DNA of 36,527 nucleotides from Variovorax sp. (GTDB lineage: Bacteria; Pseudomonadota; Gammaproteobacteria; Burkholderiales; Burkholderiaceae_C): assembly GCA_004210915.1 (NCBI GenBank), contig SEGS01000051.1, forward strand, positions 1-36,527, given 5' to 3'. A program made the translations under genes and the position numbers. The notes below the pieces were generated by a model. The model made no database searches. It was given only the letters and a program-made list of their open reading frames with translations, and was not told the DNA's origin. This document shows positions 14,962 through 29,413 of the stretch, one piece after another (within the stretch, counting starts at the first letter, position 1; every line of letters starts with the position of its first letter).

Positions 14962-15731
14962 CCACATCGACCCAACGCATCGCGATCGCCCTTACCGCCG
15001 GCGCCGCCCTGGTCGCGGGCCTGTCCGCTTGCGTGCCGCTGGCGGTCGTGGGCGGGGCGGCGGTCGGCGCCGGCATGGTCGCCACCGACCGCCGCACATC
15101 CGGCGCGCAACTGGACGACCAGGGCATCGAACTGCGCGGCGCCGCGCGCATTCGCGAGATCGCCAACGACAACATGAACGTGACCGTGATCAGCTTCAAC
15201 CGCCAGGTGCTGGCGGTGGGCACGGTCGGCAGCGAGGCGGATCGCCAGCGCGTCGGCGAAGTCCTGCAACGGGTCGACAACGTGCGCGCCGTGATCAACG
15301 AGGTGGTGGTCGGTCCGGGCAGCACCTTCCCGCAGCGCTCGAACGACACCTACATCAGCGGCAAGGTGAAGGCCTCGCTGATCGACACCAAGGACATCTT
15401 CGGCAACTCGTTCAAGGTCGTGACCGAGCAGGGCGTGGTCTACCTCATGGGCATTGCCACGCGCCGCGAGACCGAGCGCGCGACCGAGGTCGTGCGCAGC
15501 GTCGCTGGTGTGCAGAAGGTGGTGCGCGTGGTCGAACTCGTGACCGAAGGCGAGCTCGCCAACGGCGCGCGGTCCGGCGGCACCGGCAGCATCGGCGCGT
15601 CGCCGGCTTTCGCGCCCGCGCCGCCTTCGTCCAACTCGCGCGTGCCGCTGCCGCCCATGGAACCGCTGCCACCACCGCCCGGCCAGGCTGCGCCGGCGGC
15701 CGGCGGCGTCACGACGACGCCGGTCCGCTGA
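14958..15731 (+). CDS. dolP: Dual BON-domain outer-membrane lipoprotein (DolP/YraP)
   Basis: A 257-residue lipoprotein. The ATG at 14958 overlaps the diaA stop, with AGGAAG upstream. The signal ends LSAC with Cys25 for lipidation. Two BON domains follow (about 50-118 and 128-195); the second holds TYISGKVKASLIDTKDI, KVVTEQGVVYLMGIATRRE and VRSVAGVQKVVRVVELV. DolP of E. coli binds anionic phospholipid and supports envelope integrity, and this is the expected role here. The C-terminal 55 residues or so are a Pro/Ala/Ser-rich disordered tail absent from E. coli DolP. Translational coupling to diaA suggests one operon. It is convergent with the dehydrogenase gene 13 nt away. Confidence 0.93.
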   Translation: MTTSTQRIAIALTAGAALVAGLSACVPLAVVGGAAVGAGMVATDRRTSGAQLDDQGIELRGAARIREIANDNMNVTVISFNRQVLAVGTVGSEADRQRVGEVLQRVDNVRAVINEVVVGPGSTFPQRSNDTYISGKVKASLIDTKDIFGNSFKVVTEQGVVYLMGIATRRETERATEVVRSVAGVQKVVRVVELVTEGELANGARSGGTGSIGASPAFAPAPPSSNSRVPLPPMEPLPPPPGQAAPAAGGVTTTPVR

Positions 15732-15744
15732 ACGCTGACGGTGC

Positions 15745-16668
15745 CTACTTCAGCCTGGTGATCAGGCTGGACGTGTCCCAGCGCCTGCCGCCGGCCTGCT
15801 GCACGTCGGCATAGAACTGGTCGACCAGCGCGGTCACCGGCAGCCGTGCACCGTTGCGCTTGGCCTCGTCGAGCACGAGGCCCAGGTCCTTGCGCATCCA
15901 GTCGACCGCGAAGCCATAGTCGAACTTGCCTTCGATCATGGTCTTGCCGCGGTTTTCCATCTGCCAGCTCTGAGCCGCGCCCTTGTTGATGACGGCGAGC
16001 ACCTCGTTCATGTCGAGCCCCGCACGCTGGCCAAAGGCGATGGCTTCCGACAGGCCCTGCACCAGCCCTGCGATGCAGATCTGGTTGACCATCTTGGCCA
16101 ACTGGCCGGCACCGCTCTCACCCAGCAAGGTCACGGCACGGGCGAACGCGGCGATCACCGGCTTCACGCGTTGAAAGGTGGCGGCATCGCCGCCGCACAT
16201 CACCGTGAGCGCACCGTTCTGTGCGCCGGCCTGACCGCCCGAGACCGGCGCGTCGATGAACTGCAGGCCCGCCTGCAGCGCGGCCTGCGAGAGCTCGCGC
16301 GCCACGTCGGCCGAGGCGGTCGTGTGATCGACGAAGACCGAGCCCTTCTTCATGCCGGCGAAAGCGCCGTCGGCACCCAGCACCACGGAGCGCAGGTCGT
16401 CGTCGTTGCCGACGCAGCAGAACACGATGTCGGCACCGGCCACCGCTTCGCGCGGCGTGGCCGCATGGGCGAGCGCGGCCTTCGCGCCGGCGCCCTCCAG
16501 TTCCTTTTGCCAGGCGGCCGATTTGGCGGCGGTGCGGTTGTAGACGGTCACGCCATGGCCCGCGAGCGCGAGGTGGCCGGCCATCGGGTAGCCCATCACG
16601 CCCAGGCCAAGGAAAGCGGTGGAAACGGAAGGGGTGGCGTCGTAGGTTTTGGGGTTGAGGCTGTTCAT
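15745..16668 (-). CDS. NAD(P)-dependent beta-hydroxyacid dehydrogenase (3-hydroxyisobutyrate dehydrogenase family)
   Basis: A 307-residue cytoplasmic oxidoreductase. The Rossmann domain opens FLGLGVMGYPMAGHLALAGH with the GxGxMG motif. The substrate signature is FIDAPVSGGQAGAQNG, and the catalytic Lys lies in GAGQLAKMVNQI. The all-helical C-terminal domain contains KDLGLVLDEAKRNGARLPVT. Family members oxidise 3-hydroxyisobutyrate, tartronate semialdehyde or related acids, or reduce succinic semialdehyde and glyoxylate; the exact substrate is not decidable here. It is the last gene of the minus-strand run starting at the PAP2 gene, 56 nt after the ketosynthase, but its catalysis does not obviously belong with the ACP pair. 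Confidence 0.93.
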   Translation of the reverse strand: MNSLNPKTYDATPSVSTAFLGLGVMGYPMAGHLALAGHGVTVYNRTAAKSAAWQKELEGAGAKAALAHAATPREAVAGADIVFCCVGNDDDLRSVVLGADGAFAGMKKGSVFVDHTTASADVARELSQAALQAGLQFIDAPVSGGQAGAQNGALTVMCGGDAATFQRVKPVIAAFARAVTLLGESGAGQLAKMVNQICIAGLVQGLSEAIAFGQRAGLDMNEVLAVINKGAAQSWQMENRGKTMIEGKFDYGFAVDWMRKDLGLVLDEAKRNGARLPVTALVDQFYADVQQAGGRRWDTSSLITRLK

Positions 16669-16724
16669 GCCGCTAGCCTAGCCGATGACCGTCGACGCAA
16701 CCGATGGCCGGCGCCGGCCGGTGC

Positions 16725-17933
16725 TCAGGCGCGGCGGAACAGCAGCACCGAATTCGTGCCGCCGAAGGCGAAGGAATTGCTGATCGCTGCTTCCAGGTCC
16801 GGCGCAGCAGCCCCGGTTTCGCGCACCAGCGAAAGGCCGGCGCAGGCCGCGTCGATGGCATCGGCATGCGCATTGGGCGGCAGCCGGCGCTGGTGCAGCG
16901 CGAGCACCGTGATGACCGCTTCGAGTGCGCCGGCCGCGCCCAGCAGGTGGCCGTGCAGCGCTTTGGTCGAACTCACACGCAGGCCGCCGAGCGCATCGCC
17001 CCAGACCGCCGCCAGCGCCTCGGCCTCAACCACATCGCCGACGCGCGTGGCGGTGCCATGCGCGTTGCAATAGCCGACGTCCTGCGGCTGCAAGTCGGCT
17101 TGACGCAGGGCCATGCGCAGCGCGCGGGCCTGGCCTTCGGCATCGGGCCGCGTGAGGTGGGTGGCATCGCAGCTGTGGCCCCATCCGGCCAGCGTGGCGT
17201 AACTGCGTGCATTGCGGCGGCGCGCGCGCTCGGCCGATTCGAGCACGAGGAAGGCCGCACCTTCGCCCAGCGCGAAGCCGCTACGGTCATCAGCGAAGGG
17301 GCGCACCGAGCGGGCCGCGTCGCCCGGCTGGAAAGCGGCCAGCGTTTGCATCGCCTGCCAGGCCAGCACGACACCGGGCACGATCAGCGCCTCGCTGCCG
17401 CCGGCAATGGCCACATCGATCTCGCCGCGCTGCACCGCCTTGGCGGCTTCGGCGATCGCCACGGCCGACGAGGCGCAGGCGACGGAGTAGGTGAGCACCG
17501 GCCCGTGTGCCCGGTGGCGCATCGCCACGTGTGCGGCCGGTGCGTTGGGCATGAAGGCCGGGATGGTGAGCGGCGGCACGCGGCCGTTCTGGCTGCGGTA
17601 GGCCGCTTCCAGCGCCCCCGCGCCGCCCATGCCGCAACCGGCGAAGACACCCAGGCGCTCGGACTCCACGTCGCCCGCCGCGCCGGCGTCCTGCATCGCC
17701 AGATCGGCCGCGGCCACGGCGAGTTGGCTGACGCGGTCAACGCCGGCGAGTTGCAGCTTGGTGAACCAGCGCGACGCGTCGAAATCCACCGTGGCAGCGG
17801 CGGCCGGTTTGGGGAGTTCGGGAAAGATGGGCTGGATGGCCGAGGCGCCGCGCATCAGCGCGGCGAACATGGCCTCCGGGTCGGTGCCATGGGGTGACGC
17901 GACACCGAGGCCGGTGACGGCGACCGCGTTCAC
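16725..17933 (-). CDS. FabF-like beta-ketoacyl-ACP synthase
   Basis: A 402-residue condensing enzyme with a complete Cys-His-His site: Cys153 in YSVACASSAVAI, His292 in NAHGTATRVGD, and His329 in STKALHGHLLGAAG with Lys324. Two thiolase-fold halves are present (about 1-235 and 240-400), and the C-terminus NSFAFGGTNSVLLFRR is typical. It would extend an acyl chain with malonyl-ACP by decarboxylative Claisen condensation. The start at 17933 overlaps the ACP stop (ATGA), so it is translationally coupled to that ACP, which is presumably its partner. The absence of fabD, fabG or fabH alongside marks it as a second, non-housekeeping synthase, perhaps for a special lipid or polyene. The exact product is unknown. 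Confidence 0.92.
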   Translation of the reverse strand: MNAVAVTGLGVASPHGTDPEAMFAALMRGASAIQPIFPELPKPAAAATVDFDASRWFTKLQLAGVDRVSQLAVAAADLAMQDAGAAGDVESERLGVFAGCGMGGAGALEAAYRSQNGRVPPLTIPAFMPNAPAAHVAMRHRAHGPVLTYSVACASSAVAIAEAAKAVQRGEIDVAIAGGSEALIVPGVVLAWQAMQTLAAFQPGDAARSVRPFADDRSGFALGEGAAFLVLESAERARRRNARSYATLAGWGHSCDATHLTRPDAEGQARALRMALRQADLQPQDVGYCNAHGTATRVGDVVEAEALAAVWGDALGGLRVSSTKALHGHLLGAAGALEAVITVLALHQRRLPPNAHADAIDAACAGLSLVRETGAAAPDLEAAISNSFAFGGTNSVLLFRRA

Positions 17934-18187
17934 GGCGTGGCGGGCTGGGGCTTGGGCTGGGCGGCCCGGGCCTCGTCGACGATCACGGCGAGCTGGCCCA
18001 GCGTGTCGATGTTCGGATCGTTGTCGGGCAACGTGATGCCGAAATGGTCTTCGATCGCGAACAGGAATTCAGCCAGCGCGAGCGAGTCCATGCCCCTGTC
18101 GCGCATCGACGCGTCGGGGCCGAGCGATGCGGCATCGATGCCGTATTTTTCCTGGATCAAAACCTGCAATTCCCCCAGCGAACTCAT
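17930..18187 (-). CDS. Acyl carrier protein (stand-alone, paired with the ketosynthase)
   Basis: An 85-residue ACP from the ATG at 18187. The phosphopantetheine attachment site is Ser35 in DRGMDSLALAEFLFAIEDHF, a D-S-L motif with the expected helix II. A short Pro/Ala/Gln tail ends the protein. It differs from housekeeping AcpP, which has DSLDTVEL, so it is a specialised carrier. It needs a phosphopantetheinyl transferase encoded elsewhere. The stop overlaps the start of the ketosynthase gene by four bases, which points to equimolar production of the two proteins. Confidence 0.93.
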   Translation of the reverse strand: MSSLGELQVLIQEKYGIDAASLGPDASMRDRGMDSLALAEFLFAIEDHFGITLPDNDPNIDTLGQLAVIVDEARAAQPKPQPATP

Positions 18188-18248
18188 GGTGCATCGTGCG
18201 TGGGCACGCCAGTCAATGATCGGTCGATGATAGCGCCGCCCTGCACGG

Positions 18249-18944
18249 TCATTGCCCCTTCGGCGCGCCGCGCCAACGCAGCGCAGGCAGCGCAAAAGCC
18301 GCGCCCAGCAAGGCACCAGCCACCACGTCGAGCACCACGTGCTGGCGGACCGCGACGGTCGACCAGGCGATGGCCAGAAACCATACGCCGTTGCCCAGGC
18401 GAAACGCCACCGGCGTGCCGGCGTGGCGCAGCACATGGTCGATGCGGATCGCCGTGAAGATGGCGGTGGCCACATGCATGGAAGGGCAGGCGTTGCCCGG
18501 CGCATCGACGCCCTGGAGCATCGCGAAGCCCGCGTAGTGCGACACCGCGATCGTCAGCGGCGGAATCTGCGTTGGCCAGAAATAGAAGATCACGAGGCCG
18601 GTGAAACACATCGCGCTCATCCAGAGCCCGTAGACCGCGAGCTCGACGAAGCTGCGCTGCAGCCCCGGCGCGAAGCCGATGTACAGCCAGAGCGACAGAT
18701 AGGGAATGAGCGCGAGCGGCTCGAACGGCACCCAGGCGTCCAGCAGCGTGAGCGGCATCACCGTCACCGGGAAGGCCGGATTGCGCAGCAGGTGAAAGTA
18801 GGCGACGAAGAAGAGGCAGGTGAACGCCGTCGTGCCGACCAGCTTGAGCGGGAAGAGGTGGCGCATCCGGAAACCGATGTCGGTCTTCCATGACGGCGAG
18901 GGGGCGCGTGCGATGTCCAAGGGTGGCTCGACTCTTCGGGGCAA
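18249..18944 (-). CDS. PAP2-superfamily membrane phosphatase
   Basis: A polytopic membrane protein with about six hydrophobic segments. The two C-terminal PAP2 motifs are visible as GNACPSMHVATAIF (His of motif 2) and RQHVVLDVVAGALLG (Arg, His and Asp of motif 3). Motif 1 (KxxxxxxRP) is not evident, as in the aureobasidin/inositol-phosphotransferase branch of the superfamily. Members dephosphorylate lipid phosphates or pyrophosphates or transfer phospho-head groups. The start is uncertain: a TTG at 18944 (231 aa) or 18920 keeps a plausible soluble N-terminus (SWKTDIGFRMRHLFPLKLVG); the ATG at 18866 would give 205 aa without a good ribosome-binding site. It precedes the ACP gene by 61 nt on the same strand. 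Confidence 0.85.
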   Translation of the reverse strand: MPRRVEPPLDIARAPSPSWKTDIGFRMRHLFPLKLVGTTAFTCLFFVAYFHLLRNPAFPVTVMPLTLLDAWVPFEPLALIPYLSLWLYIGFAPGLQRSFVELAVYGLWMSAMCFTGLVIFYFWPTQIPPLTIAVSHYAGFAMLQGVDAPGNACPSMHVATAIFTAIRIDHVLRHAGTPVAFRLGNGVWFLAIAWSTVAVRQHVVLDVVAGALLGAAFALPALRWRGAPKGQ

Positions 18945-18987
18945 ACGCGGGATCTTGCCAGACGCGTGTGACAGCGCCGGCCGACGA

Positions 18988-19007
18988 CCGGGCCGTGGCA
19001 GGCCCGG
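18988..19007 (-). terminator. Possible hairpin terminator after glgP
   Basis: CCGGGCC (18988-18994), a 6-nt GTGGCA loop, then GGCCCGG (19001-19007), just downstream of the glgP stop on the minus strand. No U-tract follows, so it could only be a weak or Rho-assisted stop. It is the only stem I see between glgP and the PAP2 gene. Confidence 0.3.
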
Positions 19008-19013
19008 CCCGGC

Positions 19014-21512
<2,499 letters not shown>

Positions 21513-21542
21513 GGGGGCCTGGGGAAAAGTGTCGGGAGGGCG

Positions 21543-23011
21543 TCAGGAGACGGCCCGTTGATAAACCGCGATGTACTGCGCCGCCGCGGTGGCCCAGTCG
21601 GCCCGGCGTTGCATCGCGGTGGCGCGCACGCTGCGCCAATCGGCGGGGCGCTCGTAGAGCGCGAAGGCGCGGCGCACGGCGCGCGCGTAGTCGGTGTCGT
21701 CGAAATGGCCGAAGACGAAGCCGGTGGCCTCGCCGCTCGCCATGTTCTCTAGCGTGCAGTCGACGACCGTGTCGGCCAGCCCGCCGACGCTGCGCGCCAG
21801 CGGCAGCGCGCCGTATTTCAGGCCATACATCTGCGTGAGGCCGCAGGGCTCGAAGAGCGAAGGCACCAGCGTCACGTCGCCGCCGCCGAAGAGCTGGTGC
21901 GCGAGCGATTCGTTGTAGCCGATGGTCACGCTCACCGATTCCGGTGCGGCCGCCGCGCGCTGGCGGAAGGCATCTTCGAGCCAGGCCTCGCCGCCGCCCA
22001 GCAGCGCGAGCTGGCCGCCTTGCGCAAGCAGCGCGTCGAGCCCGTTCAGCACCAGGTGCAGGCCCTTCTGTTCGGTCAGCCGGCTGACGATGACGAAGAG
22101 CGGCGTGTTGGGCGATTCCGCAAGCCCCAGTTGCTTCTGCAGCGCCGCCTTGCATGCGGCCTTGCCGGCCATGCGCGGGCCTTCGGGAGTGCTGAAGCCC
22201 TGCGGCAGTTGCGAATCGTGGCCCGGGTTCCAGACCTGATCGTCGACGGCGTTGAGGATGCCGGTGAGCGCGCCGCTGCGCTGGCGCAGCAGGCCGTCGA
22301 GCCCCTGGCCCTGCTCGGGCGTCTGGATCTCGCGCGCGTAGGTCGGGCTCACGGTGGTGAGCTGGTCGGCGAAGTAAAGGCCGGCCTTCATGAAGGAGAG
22401 CTGGCCGTGGTACTCGAGGCCGTTCATCTGGAAGGCCGGTCCCGGCAGGCCGAGGTCGGCAAAGTGCCAGGGCGGAAAGACGCCTTGGTAGGCCAGGTTG
22501 TGCACCGTGAAGACGCTGCCCACGCGCGGGCCGGCGGCGCGGGGTGCGAAGGCCATGTACGCGGGGGCGAGCGCGGCGTGCCAGTCGTGCGCGTGCACCA
22601 CGGCGGGTCGCCAATCGGCGTCGAGCCCTTGCGCCAGCTGCGCGGCGGTCCAGCCCAGCAGCGCGAAGCGGCGGTGGTTGTCGCCGTACGGCTGCCGGTG
22701 CGCGTCTTCGTAGGGATTGCCGGGCCGGTCGTAGAGGCCGGGCGCATCGATCACATAGGCCTCGAGCGCGGGCGCGCCGGGGATGTCGATCTGCCCGCGC
22801 AGCAGGCGCGCGGCTTCGCCCCATGGTGCCTGCAGCGCGGCCATGGGCGTCGGCGCGCGAAGGCCCGCCACGATCGCCGGAAAGCCAGGCAGCAACACAC
22901 GCACATCCTGCCCCGCCGCCGTCAACGCGATCGGCAGAGCGCCGGCGATGTCGGCCAGTCCGCCGGTCTTGAGCAGGGGAAAGAGTTCGGCGCTGACCTG
23001 GAGGATGCGCA

Positions 23012-23012
<1 letters not shown>
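21543..23012 (-). CDS. glgA: Glycogen synthase (ADP-glucose-dependent, GT5)
   Basis: A 489-residue starch-synthase-type enzyme that adds glucose from ADP-glucose to the growing alpha-1,4 chain. The N-terminus MRILQVSAELFPLLKTGGLADIAGALP contains the KTGGLAD ADP-glucose loop with Lys15. Other landmarks are VVHAHDWHAAL, GSVFTVHNLAYQGVFP, FMKAGLYFADQLTTVSPTYA, VSRLTEQKGL and LVPSLFEPCGLTQMYGL. The frame stays open upstream, but the start is fixed by an overlap with the glgC stop (TGATG, sharing one A), so translation is coupled to the enzyme that makes its substrate. It is followed 30 nt later by glgP. Confidence 0.97.
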
Positions 23013-24328
<1,316 letters not shown>

Positions 24329-24402
24329 CGGGTTGTCTCCTGGCTGAAAAAAGGCGGTCTTCTTGTGTTTTTGAAGCGTAGCACCGGGCGCGCCGTCGGC
24401 CT

Positions 24403-26454
<2,052 letters not shown>

Positions 26455-26544
26455 GTTGCTCTTGGTTCGGTCGCTGGTCGTGAAGGTGAAGCAGGCGCTT
26501 CGGGCACGTCTGGCTTGTGAGTGTCGTTGTCGCTGGTCAGGCCG

Positions 26545-26776
26545 CCCGGCATGCGCTGTGTGCGCGGCCAGCCCACTGCGCCGGCCGCTGGGCGGCTTCC
26601 CTGCAGTGCTCGCGCAGTCGGGCCGTCGCAAAACTCGCTGCGTTCACTTCGTTCACTGCGCTCAGACAGCTGCGACGAGCGAGACAACGAAGCGCGTGTC
26701 CTTCGGCACGCGCGCCCGACCGCGCTGCGCGCTTCGGCGGCGCAGAGGGCTGACAGCGCACACAGCGCATGCCGGG
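26545..26776. repeat. Inverted-repeat element with 30-bp arms
   Basis: The left arm (26545-26574, starting CCCGGCATGCGCTGTGTGCG) and right arm (26747-26776, ending ACACAGCGCATGCCGGG) are reverse complements at 28 of 30 positions, with weaker pairing continuing inward (CTGCGCCG). The interior contains a 9-nt tandem repeat. No transposase frame lies inside; the element is about 232 nt long and resembles a miniature or REP-type intergenic element. Confidence 0.8.
26634..26665 (-). repeat. 9-nt degenerate tandem repeat
   Basis: On the minus strand the pattern AGYGARCGN occurs about four times in succession (AGCGAGCGC-like, AGTGAACGA, AGTGAACGC, AGCGAGTTT). It reads SER-SER-SER in one shadow frame. 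It is not coding. A related fragment (TGAGCGTAGCGAGTTTGCGC) recurs on the plus strand at about 26939-26958, inside the second inverted-repeat element. Confidence 0.65.
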
Positions 26777-26794
26777 CTCCGGGGTGTGGAATTA

Positions 26795-26833
26795 CTCCCT
26801 CGCCCTTTGGGAGAGGGCAGGGGTGAGGGCGAG
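26795..26833. repeat. REP-like short hairpin
   Basis: CTCCCTCGCCCTTTGGGAGAGGGCAGGGGTGAGGGCGAG-type sequence: CTCGCCC and GGGTGAGGGCGAG flank CTCCC...GGGAG, so two nested pairings are possible. Sequences of this CCCTC-GGGAGAGGG design are widespread extragenic repeats in proteobacteria. The identification is by pattern; copy number in the genome is not visible here. Confidence 0.55.
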
Positions 26834-26854
26834 GATGCACAACGATCGCGTCCA

Positions 26855-27041
26855 GCGTCGGCGGGCGCCAAGCCTGCGGGCGAGCGTCAGCCTGCGGCGA
26901 GCACCGCAGCCAAAGACGGATCAGGGCCGCGCGTGTTTGAGCGTAGCGAGTTTGCGCGGACCCCGTCTTTCGCGAGGAGCAGCAGCGAAGTCCGAAGGAC
27001 CGCAGGCGCCAGCCGCCCGCAGGCTTGGCGCCCGCCGACGC
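26855..27041. repeat. Inverted-repeat element with perfect 28-bp arms
   Basis: The left arm at 26855-26882 (GCGTCGGCGGGCGCCAAGCC and eight more bases) is the exact reverse complement of the right arm at 27014-27041. The 131-nt interior shows further weak pairing (AAAGACGG near 26912 against CCGTCTTT near 26963). The whole element is about 187 nt and ends only 26 nt before the glgB stop codon, so it lies in the 3' untranslated region of glgB. Confidence 0.85.
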
Positions 27042-27067
27042 ATCCCATACACAACAACCCGTCGCAT

Positions 27068-29239
<2,172 letters not shown>

Positions 29240-29348
29240 GTGTGCGGGCTCCCGGGGGTCGAATTCATTGTGGCACGCGAAAAACGGGCCAGTGCACGCC
29301 GAAACCGGACCGCGCCCGCGGAAGGCGCCGGGCGCGCCGGCCACCCGC

Positions 29349-29354
29349 GATAAT
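29349..29354 (+). promoter_or_regulatory. Candidate -10 element for leuS
   Basis: GATAAT at 59 nt upstream of the leuS start codon, in the 174-nt divergent region between glgB and leuS (29240-29413), in the same CGCGATAATC context seen before tRNA-Arg. No good -35 hexamer is visible. No other element stands out in this intergenic region. Confidence 0.3.
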
Positions 29355-29413
29355 CCGCCTTCCCCCGGCCACCCCTTTCCTTGTCTGCGCCGGGCTCTTG
29401 CCGAACGCCAGCC

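Larger units (their letters stand above)
26455..27067. other. 613-nt non-coding gap between glgB and glgX, rich in inverted repeats
   Basis: No credible gene lies here: the open frames encode only Arg/Ser/Ala-rich sequence and none has a start signal or recognisable domain. The region holds two separate inverted-repeat structures (26545-26776 and 26855-27041), a short REP-like hairpin between them (26795-26833), and a 9-nt tandem repeat (26634-26665). Because glgB and glgX are in the same direction, a transcript crossing the gap would carry these hairpins, which could attenuate transcription or protect mRNA ends and so separate glgB expression from glgXCAP. A promoter for glgX may be inside but I cannot point to one. 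Confidence 0.85.

Noticed and set aside
16706..16719. GGCCGGCGCCGGCC palindrome after the ketosynthase gene
   Set aside because: It has no loop and no T-run and is a short GC palindrome of a kind expected by chance in such DNA; not strong enough to call a terminator.
26521..26826. Open frames in the glgB-glgX gap (about 75-100 codons)
   Set aside because: They lack start signals, are made of Arg/Ser/Ala repeats and overlap inverted repeats on both strands; treated as non-coding.
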